64,000 nt of DNA from UBA2883 sp964017965 (GCA_964017965.1 CAXHNV010000005.1:1-64000), one strand, 5' to 3'. Positions 1-9,367 are shown, counted from the stretch's first letter. Translations and numbers: made by a program. The notes: a model not told the origin generated them from the sequence alone.

Positions 1-225
1 TTTCTTTTCGTCCTGTTACTAAGATGTTTCAGTTCACAGGCTTTCCTTCTGGCTGACTATTGATTCATCAGTCGATTTCAGAGTTTTAACTCTGAAGGGT
101 TTCCCCATTCGGATTCCCGCGGATCAAGACTTTTTAGCAGTTCCCCGCGGCTTATCGCAGCTTTACACGTCCTTCGTCGGCTGTCAGTACCAAGGCATCC
201 CCCATTAGCTCTTTGTAGCTTTACC
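1..225 (-). rRNA. rrl: 23S ribosomal RNA, 5' part (continues beyond window start)
   Basis: Read on the minus strand this is the conserved 5' start of 23S rRNA: GGTAAAGCTACAAAGAGC, then the GATGCCTTGGTA and GACGAAGGACGTG blocks found at the start of bacterial large-subunit rRNA. Only about 225 nt are present; the rest lies outside the window. It follows the 16S gene in the same direction with a spacer of about 290 nt, the normal rRNA operon order. The mature 5' end is placed by similarity of the first bases and may be off by a few nucleotides. Confidence 0.95.
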
Positions 226-514
226 TATTATATATTGTTCTCTTTTGATTCCAACATACTTTTAGTTATTCATTGATGATTACGTTTACTTTAGATATTA
301 TATTTGATAACAGTTTTATCATATACTTTATCTTTGTATACGCTTATAATCTTATGCAATTTTCAATGTACTATCCAGTGCAAGCACTGAAGACAAAATA
401 GTCTGAAACTTAACTTATTAACTTCCAATCTCCACTTATTACATGATTCTATAATAATAAGCTTCATCGATTGACGACCTTGGGATGATCGGCTCTTCGT
501 CCGATTATCTCCCT
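226..514 (-). other. 16S-23S internal transcribed spacer without tRNA genes
   Basis: This AT-rich spacer of about 290 nt separates 16S from 23S. I looked for tRNA-Ile and tRNA-Ala cloverleaf motifs (GTTCRA T-loop, acceptor pairs) and see none, so the spacer is of the tRNA-less type. It carries an antitermination-like box (separate entry) also found in the 16S leader. Confidence 0.8.
359..369 (-). promoter_or_regulatory. boxA-like antitermination element in the rRNA spacer
   Basis: On the minus strand the 11-mer ACATTGAAAAT lies in the spacer upstream of 23S, followed by TGCATA. The same 11-mer occurs in the 16S leader at 2198-2208. Bacterial rRNA operons carry NusB/S10-binding boxA sites in exactly these two places, and Gram-positive spacers have a similar TTTGAAAACT element. 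The antitermination role is inferred from the shared sequence and position. Confidence 0.45.
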
Positions 515-2038
<1,524 letters not shown>

Positions 2039-2197
2039 CAGAAAGTTTATGTCCAAATACATCAAGGGCTAACTTAATGTATTGCTCGACTTCGTTTTGT
2101 CCTCTGTCTGTATATCGCTACACAGACTTCGTTGTTTGCGTTGTCTGTCATTTTCTTTGAAATCAACAAGTATTGTTTAGTCGTTTTCAGCTATTCT

Positions 2198-2208
2198 ATT
2201 TTCAATGT
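2198..2208 (-). promoter_or_regulatory. boxA-like element in the 16S rRNA leader
   Basis: The 11-mer ACATTGAAAAT (minus strand) lies about 160 nt before the 16S 5' end and is repeated exactly in the 16S-23S spacer at 359-369. Its presence in both untranslated parts of the rRNA transcript fits the arrangement of boxA/Nus-factor sites. Function is inferred. Confidence 0.45.
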
Positions 2209-2349
2209 TCGAGATATCTTGTTTTCACTGCAACTTAAAAATTATATCTCTTAATCCGCTAGTGTAATTGCCATTTAAATAATATAAAATATATTTCGGC
2301 TAAATTGCCTTTTGCTGAAGTCAACCTCCAACTCCCAGGCACAATATAT

Positions 2350-2377
2350 ATAGTACTCCATAAATTTTTAAAATCAA
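2350..2377 (-). promoter_or_regulatory. rRNA operon promoter with A/T-tract UP-like region
   Basis: On the minus strand TTGATT (2377-2372) and TACTAT (2355-2350) are separated by 16 bp, giving a transcription start near 2343 and a leader of about 300 nt before 16S. Immediately upstream (about 2378-2410) are dense A and T runs resembling an UP element, as expected for a strong stable-RNA promoter. No other convincing promoter is seen between 16S and the divergent gene at 2642. Predicted by eye. Confidence 0.5.
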
Positions 2378-2641
2378 GCATATTTTTTAAAATTTTTTGA
2401 AAATTTTCAACCTTTTTCTTTCTTCTTACTATTACTGACTTATAACCGTTCACAAAACTTAAAAATTTCTGTAACAATTACTCTCTGACGTGTTATAAAC
2501 ATGTAAAATCATGGAATTACATGTATAGAGTATGTTCTACCCTTTTTAAAAAATTTAACAAAACGATTTATCATAAAAAACTTAACATAATGAAACGTAT
2601 ATATAAATATGCTATAATCTAATTGGAGATATGATAAATTA

Positions 2642-4234
2642 ATGAACGACCTACAATTTCAGAATGACATCGATTGTCTACTTGCAATACTTCCACCTAA
2701 AATAAGGAATGAAGTAACCTCATCGCAGATGAGTGACGTTATTGAAATAGTCCTCGACATAGGACGAAGACCGGAAATAAGACATTCCGACGGCAAAATT
2801 GATAAGCTCAATACAGGTGATATCACCTATAAAGACTTAGAAGAGATTATTTCAAAAATACCTGAATTTACAACAGATAACAGATCCGGAATGCCCGGAA
2901 CTTTACACAGAATCAGTGCCATAAGAAACAGGCAAGGAAAAATTGTAGGCTTAACGTGTAGAATAGGTCGTGTCGTTACAGGAACAATCGCTTGTATTAA
3001 AGATTTCTGCACAATAGGTAAAAGTATCCTATTTTTAGGCAGACCGGGCGTAGGTAAAACAACTAAACTTCGTGAAATATCACGACTTGTTGCTGATGAA
3101 CTCGGCAAAAGAGTTGTTGTAGTTGATACATCTAACGAAATCGCCGGTGACGGTGACATACCTCATCCTGCGATTGGTTCTGCGCGTAGAATGCAAGTAC
3201 GACAACCGGAGTTTCAAAAAGACATCATGATAGAAGCTGTTGAAAACCACACACCTGAAGTCATTGTTGTTGACGAAATCGGAACAGAAGCTGAAGCTCA
3301 AGCTGCAAGAACAATTGCTGAACGTGGGGTTATGTTAATCGCAACAGCGCACGGTAACACATTAGAAAACCTTATCAAAAATCCAACACTGTCTGATTTA
3401 GTTGGTGGAATTCAATCAGTTACACTCGGAGACGATGAAGCAAAAAGGCGTTCTTCTCAAAAAACGGTCCTGGAGCGTGAAAAGCAGCCTACTTTTGACA
3501 TTGTTATAGAAATTATTGACAGAAATACTCTTGCTGTTTATAAAAACACATCAGAAGCTGTCGATTATATCCTCAGAGGGTGGCCAATCAGACCGGAAAT
3601 CAGAAAGGTTCAACCTGAAAAAGAAGAAACAAAAGAAAAAGAAACAACTTCTATTACAGAACATATTTCTAATATTGAAAAGAAAATTGCAGAGAAACCT
3701 GATGATACATTAAAGTTCTCTTTCTCACGTCAAGAATATGTTGAAAGTGTTAAACCTATAAAGAAAATCTATCTTTATGCAGTGTCAAGAAGTATTGTTG
3801 ATAAAGCAATCGAACGACTTGACTTAAATGCAGAAATCACAAGAAACATTGATGATGCAGATATTGTAATAGCTCACAAAAACTTTGCAAAAGGCGGAGC
3901 CAGAGTACTATCCACTGCAAATGACTATAGATTACAGGTATTCTTCATCAAAACAAACTCAATGGCGCAAATACAAAAAGTACTCAAAGACGCACTTTGT
4001 GTTGAAAACCTGCCGGAAGGTATCCACGGTTACTGTGATGATACTGAAAAAGCGCTTGATGAAGCTAAGCAAGCAATTGATAAAATTCTTGCAGGTAAAG
4101 CCCGTAAAATAGAACTTTCTCCGCAAAATCAACAAATACGTAAACTTCAGCACGCACTTGTTGAACAACACAACCTTGAAAGTACATCAATAGGTGAAGG
4201 CAAAGACAGGCACTTAAGAATTACAAACAAATAA
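2642..4234 (+). CDS. Ycf45/SpoIIIAA-like AAA ATPase with C-terminal R3H domain
   Basis: 530 aa. The P-loop GRPGVGKT is at residues 133-140, the Walker B EVIVVDEIG at 206-214 and a sensor-like ATAHGNT at 234-240, as in the SpoIIIAA/Ycf45 branch of RecA-like secretion-type ATPases. The C-terminus (about 497-530) has the R3H signature R500-x3-H504, which binds single-stranded nucleic acid. This architecture is typical of Cyanobacteria and plastids (ycf45) and is a main clue to the organism. The start follows GGAGAT and an extended -10 TATAAT at 2613. The gene is divergent from the rRNA operon and ends at a strong hairpin. The cellular role of the family is not settled; the N-terminal fold and ATPase assignment are firm. 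Confidence 0.85.
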   Translation: MNDLQFQNDIDCLLAILPPKIRNEVTSSQMSDVIEIVLDIGRRPEIRHSDGKIDKLNTGDITYKDLEEIISKIPEFTTDNRSGMPGTLHRISAIRNRQGKIVGLTCRIGRVVTGTIACIKDFCTIGKSILFLGRPGVGKTTKLREISRLVADELGKRVVVVDTSNEIAGDGDIPHPAIGSARRMQVRQPEFQKDIMIEAVENHTPEVIVVDEIGTEAEAQAARTIAERGVMLIATAHGNTLENLIKNPTLSDLVGGIQSVTLGDDEAKRRSSQKTVLEREKQPTFDIVIEIIDRNTLAVYKNTSEAVDYILRGWPIRPEIRKVQPEKEETKEKETTSITEHISNIEKKIAEKPDDTLKFSFSRQEYVESVKPIKKIYLYAVSRSIVDKAIERLDLNAEITRNIDDADIVIAHKNFAKGGARVLSTANDYRLQVFFIKTNSMAQIQKVLKDALCVENLPEGIHGYCDDTEKALDEAKQAIDKILAGKARKIELSPQNQQIRKLQHALVEQHNLESTSIGEGKDRHLRITNK

Positions 4235-4241
4235 AATAAAA

Positions 4242-4270
4242 AAAGAGGATTTGAAATTCAAATCCTCTTT
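4242..4270. terminator. Bidirectional hairpin terminator
   Basis: A near-perfect inverted repeat of 14 bp (AAAGAGGATTTGAA against its complement, one central base) flanked by A and T runs lies between the convergent genes ending at 4234 and 4275. It can terminate transcription in both directions. Confidence 0.85.
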
Positions 4271-4274
4271 TTTC

Positions 4275-5186
4275 TTATGCATTGAACGTTTTATATGATC
4301 TTTCAACGCTCTTACTTACAATCTGTTTTACTGAATCATACTCTGTTTTCAAAGCATTATGCTCAGAATCTATTTGAGATAATGTTAAATCCAATTTTTG
4401 ATCTTTAATATCAAGTTCTTTAACTCTGTGTTCATAAGCCATTCTTGCTTCATAAATCAATTCTTCACTGTATGTTTCTGTGATATCTTGATCTTCTGCA
4501 ACGCCGGTTTGAGCAAAGATATTAACCTTGTCGCCTTCAAATGCGTCTTTTTTACTTTGCATTTTGTACAAGAAGACTTCGGCATTATTTATACCGTTCA
4601 TCAACCAATCTCTATCAGCAAGTTTGTCATTATAGATGAAATCGATACCTCTACCGTCAACAAAATCGCCTTGATCGTTTTTATAACCGACAATTTGATA
4701 ATAAATTGATTTCCAGTAATCATAATTACCGTCTTTTTTCATTTCAGAAATTCTTGCTTCTGTAGTGTCTAAATCAAATCTACCTGAGTACAAATAAGTA
4801 TTTGCAACTGCATCCAAGAATGTATCCAAATTTTCCAAAGGGAAGTTTTCTGTACCAGCAATCTTTTGATTAAGAACATTATACAATTTTTCAGGTAAGA
4901 TTATCTGTCCTTTAGCATTTGTAATAGCATACATTGATTGAACAATGCCTTCAGACTGATTAACAAGATTCTTATATGAAACATCTCTAAACTCTTGACC
5001 GTTAGCAGTAACGACACTCATCTGAAGTTTAGATGCATCCATTGATTCAAGATACATTTCGTAAGCTTCATTGTGATCATCAGCTAAATCTAATTTAGTA
5101 TAATGAATAGCTTGAGCTTGAAATTCTAAATCGTGCATTCTTGACGTTAGTGATAACAAACGCACTTGTGACGCTGACATACCCAT
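4275..5186 (-). CDS. Unknown 303-aa helical protein with MGMSASQ-type N-terminus
   Basis: I do not recognise a named family. The N-terminus MGMSASQVRLLSLTSRMHD followed by a long amphipathic, coiled-coil-like helix is, from memory, shared by multi-copy hypothetical proteins of gut Melainabacteria, but I cannot verify this here. There is no Sec signal peptide or membrane helix. The last 60 residues are again helical and charged (a Leu/Asp/Lys-rich stretch ending near SYKTFNA). GGAG lies about 10 nt upstream of the start. It stands alone between a bidirectional terminator and a divergent small ORF. The alternating helical ends with a globular middle resemble filament- or secretion-associated proteins, but that is speculation. 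Confidence 0.7.
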   Translation of the reverse strand: MGMSASQVRLLSLTSRMHDLEFQAQAIHYTKLDLADDHNEAYEMYLESMDASKLQMSVVTANGQEFRDVSYKNLVNQSEGIVQSMYAITNAKGQIILPEKLYNVLNQKIAGTENFPLENLDTFLDAVANTYLYSGRFDLDTTEARISEMKKDGNYDYWKSIYYQIVGYKNDQGDFVDGRGIDFIYNDKLADRDWLMNGINNAEVFLYKMQSKKDAFEGDKVNIFAQTGVAEDQDITETYSEELIYEARMAYEHRVKELDIKDQKLDLTLSQIDSEHNALKTEYDSVKQIVSKSVERSYKTFNA

Positions 5187-5365
5187 TGTCGTTTACTCCT
5201 ATTAGTTCCTTTTCCATGCATGACGGCACTTTCAGCCAAAACTTTAGGATTTTTAAAGAATAGTTTACAAAAGTTAACAAACTCAAAATAAAAAGGCAAT
5301 TAATTTAAAAATATATACTTTATATATATGTAAATAAGATTTATAAATTATAGAGAGCGATATAA

Positions 5366-5524
5366 ATGAACGAATTTTTCAAATTATTATCATCGCCGCT
5401 AAGAGAAGTTAGCGACGACGCAATTTCTAATTGCGCAAATAACCTAAAGAAACTACAAAGTATGAAAGTTTCTTACCCACCACTAGAGAACAATGTTGAA
5501 CATTGTATCAACTTAAAAGCATAA
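5366..5524 (+). CDS. Small hypothetical protein, 52 aa
   Basis: An ATG at 5366, 8 nt after AGAGAG, opens 52 codons to TAA at 5522. The product starts MNEFFKLLSS, contains two cysteines and has no recognisable domain. TATA-rich sequence upstream (about 5310-5335) could hold a promoter, and a strong hairpin terminator starts right at the stop codon. A promoter-like region, RBS and terminator make it more than chance, but no homologue is known to me. Confidence 0.45.
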   Translation: MNEFFKLLSSPLREVSDDAISNCANNLKKLQSMKVSYPPLENNVEHCINLKA

Positions 5525-5552
5525 AAGACCTTGAATGATTCAAGGTCTTTTT
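5524..5552. terminator. Hairpin terminator after the small ORF; also end of the ribosomal operon
   Basis: AAAGACCTTGAA, loop TGA, TTCAAGGTCTTT, then a T run on the plus strand; on the minus strand the stem is followed by a shorter T run. It lies 27 bp beyond the rpsN stop, so it can end the minus-strand ribosomal-protein transcript as well as the small plus-strand ORF. Confidence 0.8.
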
Positions 5553-5578
5553 TAAATAATTTAAATAAGGTTAAAGAA

Positions 5579-5785
5579 CTACCAGCTTGCTTTAGTAACG
5601 CCAGGTAACAAACCTTGGTGAGCCATTTTTCTCAAGCAAATTCTGCAAAGACCAAAGTCTCTGTGGAATCCGTGAGGACGTCCGCAAATACTACATCTGT
5701 TGTGAAGTCTTACTTTTGGATATTTACCTTTTGCCGCCAATTCACGTCTGGTTTCTTCCTTATTTATCATCGCTTTCTTAGCCAC
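5579..5785 (-). CDS. rpsN: 30S ribosomal protein S14, zinc-binding (type Z)
   Basis: 68 aa. The short S14 form with two CxxC pairs (CSICG and CRIC) spaced by 12 residues, which bind zinc, and the conserved HR/GFxRxFGLCRxC core ending in KASW. It assembles in the head of the 30S subunit. It is the last gene of the operon: the usual followers (S8, L6, L18, S5) are absent and a hairpin terminator comes next. Canonical cyanobacterial S14 is the longer zinc-free form, so the type-Z version is a lineage character worth noting. Confidence 0.95.
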   Translation of the reverse strand: MAKKAMINKEETRRELAAKGKYPKVRLHNRCSICGRPHGFHRDFGLCRICLRKMAHQGLLPGVTKASW

Positions 5786-5847
5786 GATTTTCTCCTTTTG
5801 TTTCTACTTAGTTATATTTTACTCCATAAGAATTTGAAATCAAATTC

Positions 5848-6405
5848 CTATTTGTTCATACCTTTAAAAGGCATTCCCATCAAATGAAGTAATTCTCTTG
5901 CTTCATCATCAGTTTTTGCAGTTGTAATGATAGAAACATTCATACCCTTAACTAGATCAATTTCATTGTATGAAATTTCAGGGAATAATGATTGTTCTTT
6001 CAAACCTAATGTATAGTTACCACGACCGTCGAAACTCTTAGGGCTGATACCTCTAAAGTCACGAATACGAGGAAGAACTACACAGATTAACTTTTGTAAG
6101 AAATCGTACATTCTTTCACCACGTAATGTAACCATAGCTCCAACCGGCATACCTTCTCTTAATTTGAAAGATGCAATTGATTTTTTAGCCTTAGTAACTA
6201 CAGATTTTTGACCTGCAATTTTTGTTAATTGAGCTTCAATTACTTCTGCAATTTTTGAGTTGTGAGATGCTTCACCAACACCCATGTTCAAAACGATCTT
6301 ATGAACTTGAGGAATCATCATGTCATTTTCATAACCGAATTTTTCCTTCATAGCCGGTTTAACATCTTCAAGATATCTTTCTTTTAAATTTTTTGTCTTT
6401 GCCAT
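5848..6405 (-). CDS. rplE: 50S ribosomal protein L5
   Basis: 185 aa, matching L5 length. Conserved stretches include the LNMGVGEA region near residue 40, the KKSIASFKLREGMPVGAMVTLR segment and IRDFRGISPKSFDGRGNYTLG. L5 binds 5S rRNA and the central protuberance of the 50S subunit. It lies between rplX and rpsN in the usual spc order, with an A/G-rich RBS before the ATG. Confidence 0.97.
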   Translation of the reverse strand: MAKTKNLKERYLEDVKPAMKEKFGYENDMMIPQVHKIVLNMGVGEASHNSKIAEVIEAQLTKIAGQKSVVTKAKKSIASFKLREGMPVGAMVTLRGERMYDFLQKLICVVLPRIRDFRGISPKSFDGRGNYTLGLKEQSLFPEISYNEIDLVKGMNVSIITTAKTDDEARELLHLMGMPFKGMNK

Positions 6406-6460
6406 TTTTCTTTTCCTTTTCCTAAGATGATATTAATATCGTTTCGCTTACGCTAACATA

Positions 6461-6799
6461 TTAAACATCTAATTTTTCGCCGCATTTTTTACAAACACGA
6501 ACTTTTTTACCGTCTTTCACTTCGTGACCAACTTTTGTTGGTTTTTCGCAACTTGGGCAAACAACCATAACGTTAGAGCTATCCAAAGGTGCTTCAATCT
6601 TATTCAAACCACCTTGAATACCTAACATAGGATTAGGTTTTTGTGCCTTTGTTACCATATTCAATCCTTCAACAAGTACTTTGCCTTCAGAAGGAATAGC
6701 TTTTTTTACGTTTCCTGTTTTTCCTTTATCTTTACCAGCCGTAACGATAACTCTATCGCCTGTTTTTACGTGTAAAGATTTCTTTTTATTATCTGTCAT
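6461..6799 (-). CDS. rplX: 50S ribosomal protein L24 with C-terminal zinc ribbon
   Basis: 112 aa from the ATG at 6799. The KOW motif VKTGDRVIVTAGKDKGKTG near the N-terminus is diagnostic of L24, an early 50S assembly protein. The C-terminus has two CxxC pairs (CPSC and CKKC), a zinc-ribbon form seen in several phyla. The start is set by GGAG 8 nt upstream of the ATG; an upstream in-frame TTG overlaps this SD and is unlikely. A structured repeat (6827-6920) fills the gap to rplN. Confidence 0.95.
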   Translation of the reverse strand: MTDNKKKSLHVKTGDRVIVTAGKDKGKTGNVKKAIPSEGKVLVEGLNMVTKAQKPNPMLGIQGGLNKIEAPLDSSNVMVVCPSCEKPTKVGHEVKDGKKVRVCKKCGEKLDV

Positions 6800-6826
6800 T
6801 TCTTTCTCCAATTTTATCTTGGTTAC

Positions 6827-6920
6827 GTCTTGCTCGTTCGCGTTTAACGGGTCTGCGCTTTTTGCTATCGTGATTATATCACAATCGCAAAAGAGCTTCG
6901 CCCTCAGCTCACTCGCGCTA
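6827..6920 (-). repeat. Structured intergenic repeat, copy 1 (between rplN and rplX)
   Basis: Minus strand: starts with the rplN stop TAG, continues CGCGAGTGAGCTGAGGGCG and ends near AACGCGAACGAGCAAGAC. An inner hairpin GTGAT/ATCAC (6870-6882, 3-nt loop) sits inside an outer stem of TTTTTGC against GCAAAAG. Copies 2-4 are at 9305, 10583 and 32996. It is GC-richer than its surroundings. It is transcribed between two ribosomal genes in the sense orientation. Nothing in it encodes a protein. Confidence 0.85.
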
Positions 6921-7286
6921 GATTACTTCCGGTGCAAGAGAAACAATCTTCATAAAGTTGTTATCTCTCAACTCACGGGCAACTGGTCCGAAAACACGTG
7001 TTCCACGTGGGTTACCATCCTTGTTTATAACAACAGCTGCATTGTCATCAAATCTGATTACTGAACCGTCTGCACGAGAAATGTCGTGTTTTGTTCTAAC
7101 AATAACGGCTCTTACAACTTCTGATTTTTTTACAGCCATATTTGGAGTAGCATCTTTTACTGTTGCTATTACAACATCACCTACTGATGCAAACTTCTTG
7201 TTTGAGCTACCCATTACACGAATAACCAACAATTCTTTTGCACCTGTATTATCTGCTACTGTTAATCTGGTTTCTTGTTGTATCAT
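6918..7286 (-). CDS. rplN: 50S ribosomal protein L14
   Basis: 122 aa, exact L14 length. Conserved MIQQETRLTVADNTGAKEL start, GDVVIATVK, and the RGTRVFGPVARELRDNNFMKIVSLAPEVI end. L14 sits at the subunit interface next to L3 and L19. The TAG stop is part of repeat copy 1. It lies 18 bp downstream of rpsQ. Confidence 0.97.
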   Translation of the reverse strand: MIQQETRLTVADNTGAKELLVIRVMGSSNKKFASVGDVVIATVKDATPNMAVKKSEVVRAVIVRTKHDISRADGSVIRFDDNAAVVINKDGNPRGTRVFGPVARELRDNNFMKIVSLAPEVI

Positions 7287-7304
7287 CTTTCTATTTTCCT
7301 TTTA

Positions 7305-7550
7305 CTATTTTGCTTTTTCAACAACTTCAAGCACTGACCAACGTTTACCGCCTGATAAAGGTTTTGATTCTACAATTCTTACTGTATCTCCGATACCGCA
7401 TTCATTGTTTTCATCGTGTGCTTTATAGTTTTTATTTGATTCGATAATCTTCTTGTATTTTGGATGTGGATCGTAAGACGCAACTTTTACAACTACTGTC
7501 TTATCCATCTTATCACTTACTACAATTCCTTGTCTTTCTTTCTTAGGCAT
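7305..7550 (-). CDS. rpsQ: 30S ribosomal protein S17
   Basis: 81 aa, normal S17 length. It has the MPKKERQGIVVSDKMDKT start, the VASYDPHPKYKKI loop and the GDTVRIVESKPLSGGKRW OB-fold segment. S17 is a primary 16S rRNA binder. The start overlaps the rpmC stop by 8 bp, indicating translational coupling. Confidence 0.97.
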   Translation of the reverse strand: MPKKERQGIVVSDKMDKTVVVKVASYDPHPKYKKIIESNKNYKAHDENNECGIGDTVRIVESKPLSGGKRWSVLEVVEKAK

Positions 7551-7740
7551 TTTCTACCTCTTTTTCTGTTATTACTGTCTTAACTTGAGCTATTGTTCTC
7601 TTTGTGTTTGAGATTGAAGCTGTATTTTCCAATTTGTTTGTAGATTTTTGTAATCTTAAATTGAATAATTCTTTCTTCAAGTCAACTACAAGAGACTTTA
7701 ACTCATCAACTGATTTTTCACGAATATCTTGTAATTTCAT
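7543..7740 (-). CDS. rpmC: 50S ribosomal protein L29
   Basis: 65 aa from ATG at 7740 (MKLQDIREKSVDELK), preceded by GGAAG at a good distance; a longer upstream frame would overlap rplP and lacks family support. The two-helix L29 pattern with LKKELFNLRLQKSTNKLEN is clear. L29 lies near the polypeptide exit tunnel and helps dock SRP and trigger factor. Confidence 0.95.
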   Translation of the reverse strand: MKLQDIREKSVDELKSLVVDLKKELFNLRLQKSTNKLENTASISNTKRTIAQVKTVITEKEVENA

Positions 7741-7753
7741 TGTTTTATCTTCC

Positions 7754-8170
7754 TTATTGTTGTGGTTCTTTCTCAACTACTTTTACTTTGATAGGTAATT
7801 TTTGTGCTGCTAATTCTAACGCTCTAACAGCAGTGTTTCTATCAAAATAATCTAATTCAAAAAGAATTCTGTTTGGTTTTACTACCGCTACCCAGTATTC
7901 TACGTTACCTTTACCAGAACCCATACGAGTTTCTGCAGGTTTTGCCGTAATTGGTTTATCTGGGAATATTTTAATCCAAACGTTTCCGCCACGTTTGATT
8001 TCACGAGTCATCGCACGTCTTGCTGCCTCGATTTGACGGCTTGTAATCCAGCCTGGTTCAAGCGCTCTTAGTGCGTAACGACCAAATTCGAATTCTGTAC
8101 CTCTTGTTTCAGTACCTTTCATTCTTCCTTTCATCATTTTGCGGAATTTTGTCTTTTTAGGCATTAACAT
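7754..8170 (-). CDS. rplP: 50S ribosomal protein L16
   Basis: 138 aa. N-terminus MLMPKKTKFRKMMKGRMKG matches the L16 signature (MLxPKRTKxRK), and RRAMTREIKRGGNVWIKIFPDKP plus GSGKGNVEYWVAVVKP are diagnostic. L16 organises the A-site region of the 50S subunit. ATG 8170 was chosen because AGGAG stands 10 nt upstream and the Met-Leu start fits the family; an alternative ATG is two codons inside. Confidence 0.97.
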   Translation of the reverse strand: MLMPKKTKFRKMMKGRMKGTETRGTEFEFGRYALRALEPGWITSRQIEAARRAMTREIKRGGNVWIKIFPDKPITAKPAETRMGSGKGNVEYWVAVVKPNRILFELDYFDRNTAVRALELAAQKLPIKVKVVEKEPQQ

Positions 8171-8189
8171 TTTTATTGTTCTCCTGTCA

Positions 8190-8924
8190 TTATTTACTGC
8201 TTACTTCTGCAGATTTTCCGCGTCTTGAACGCTTGTTGAATTTGTCTGCTGAATCTTTTGTACCTTTTGTCTTGATGTTTTGGTCAGCTTTTTCACCAGG
8301 CATTAAATCGCCTTTGAAGATCCATACCTTAACACCAATTTTACCCATTATAGTATCTGCTTCAGTGAAACCATAATCAACATCTGCTCTTAATGTTTGA
8401 AGAGGAATTCTTCCTTCTTTTGCCCATTCAGAACGTGCGATTTCAGCTCCGCCTAAACGACCTGATACCATAACTTTAATACCTTGAGCACCAGCTCTCA
8501 TTGTTCTTTGCATTGCTTGTTTCATTGCTCTTCTGAATGCAATACGTTTTTCCAATTGTTGAGCGATTGCTTCGGCTACTAATTGTGCATCTGTATCTAT
8601 TCTTGCAACTTCTACTACATTGATTAGAATTTGTCTTCCTAGATATGCAGATACTTCTTTTTTCAAGTCTTCAATACCTTGACCACCACGTCCTACAACG
8701 ATACCAGGTTTTGCTGTAACTACTGTTATTGTTGTGCTTTGTGATTTTCTGTCAATCAAGATTCTTGATACGCCTGCTGCGTATAGTTTCTTCTTGATAT
8801 ATTTTCTGATTTTTGCATCTTCTGCTACGAAACCGGCATAGTCTTTCACTTTTGCATACCATGTGCTTAACCATGGTTTAATTATTCCTACTCTAAATCC
8901 GGTTGGATGTGTTTTTTGTCCCAT
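8190..8924 (-). CDS. rpsC: 30S ribosomal protein S3
   Basis: 244 aa. MGQKTHPTGFRVGIIKPW start, KH domain with GRGGQGIEDLKKEV near residues 75-90, and the C-terminal RTLRADVDYGFTEADTIMGKIGVKVWIF block. The basic tail (KRSRRGKSAEVSSK) is lineage-specific. S3 forms part of the mRNA entry tunnel. It sits 12 bp after rplV in the standard order. Confidence 0.97.
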   Translation of the reverse strand: MGQKTHPTGFRVGIIKPWLSTWYAKVKDYAGFVAEDAKIRKYIKKKLYAAGVSRILIDRKSQSTTITVVTAKPGIVVGRGGQGIEDLKKEVSAYLGRQILINVVEVARIDTDAQLVAEAIAQQLEKRIAFRRAMKQAMQRTMRAGAQGIKVMVSGRLGGAEIARSEWAKEGRIPLQTLRADVDYGFTEADTIMGKIGVKVWIFKGDLMPGEKADQNIKTKGTKDSADKFNKRSRRGKSAEVSSK

Positions 8925-8936
8925 TTTATAATTTCC

Positions 8937-9275
8937 CTATTTTGCTGTATCACTAACTACGATTGTAAGGTGAGAAGTTCTCTTAAGACGTCTATAGATA
9001 CGTCCTTGAGCTCTTGGCTTACCTCTTTTGTATGTTGCACTTTCGTCTGCATAGATTTCAGAAATCTTTAATGCATCTTCGCCAACACCATATTTTTCTT
9101 TTGCATTAGCAATTGCAGCTAACAAGTTCTTTTCAACAACTTTCGCTGCAAAATAAGGCATAAAACGCAACATAGTTTTAGCGTCTTTAACTGCTTTTCC
9201 TCTAACTTCGTTGATTACTCGGCGAAGTTTTCTTGCAGTCATTTTTATATCTGTTTGTCTTGCTTTTGCTTCCAT
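8937..9275 (-). CDS. rplV: 50S ribosomal protein L22
   Basis: 112 aa. It has ARKLRRVINEVRGK at the N-terminus, the extended loop RGKPRAQGRIYRRLKRTSHLTIVV at the C-terminus that lines the exit tunnel, and the normal length. GGAAAAATAAA precedes the ATG. Repeat copy 2 fills the gap to rpsS upstream. Confidence 0.97.
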   Translation of the reverse strand: MEAKARQTDIKMTARKLRRVINEVRGKAVKDAKTMLRFMPYFAAKVVEKNLLAAIANAKEKYGVGEDALKISEIYADESATYKRGKPRAQGRIYRRLKRTSHLTIVVSDTAK

Positions 9276-9304
9276 TTTATTTTTCCTTTTAGCTTTTCAC
9301 TACT

Positions 9305-9367
9305 GTCTTGCTCGTTCGCATTTAACGGGTCTTCGGCGTTGCCTCCGCCCTCAGCTCACTCGCGCTA
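9305..9367 (-). repeat. Structured intergenic repeat, copy 2, short form (between rpsS and rplV)
   Basis: Minus strand: TAG (the rpsS stop) then CGCGAGTGAGCTGAGGGCGG, and at the far end AAGACCCGTTAAATGCG followed by AACGAGCAAGAC. The central hairpin present in the other copies is replaced by GGCAACGCC, so this copy is about 63 bp rather than about 94. Both ends and the stop-codon position are conserved. Confidence 0.8.

Larger units (their letters stand above)
2039..2641. other. Divergent intergenic region between 16S and the Ycf45-like gene
   Basis: This gap of about 600 bp holds the 16S leader with its boxA-like element, the rRNA promoter on the minus strand, and on the plus strand an extended -10 (TGC then TATAAT, 2610-2618) for the gene at 2642. 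The minus-strand open frame at 2259-2477 overlaps the rRNA promoter and is not believed to be a gene. Confidence 0.6.

Noticed and set aside
226..514. Search for a tRNA-Ile or tRNA-Ala gene in the rRNA spacer
   Set aside because: No cloverleaf, T-loop or acceptor pairing seen.
2259..2477. 72-aa minus-strand frame upstream of 16S
   Set aside because: It overlaps the predicted rRNA promoter and its composition is AT noise.
6800..6811. TTG start for rplX four codons upstream
   Set aside because: This codon overlaps the GGAG ribosome binding site of the ATG at 6799, which gives the normal L24 start.
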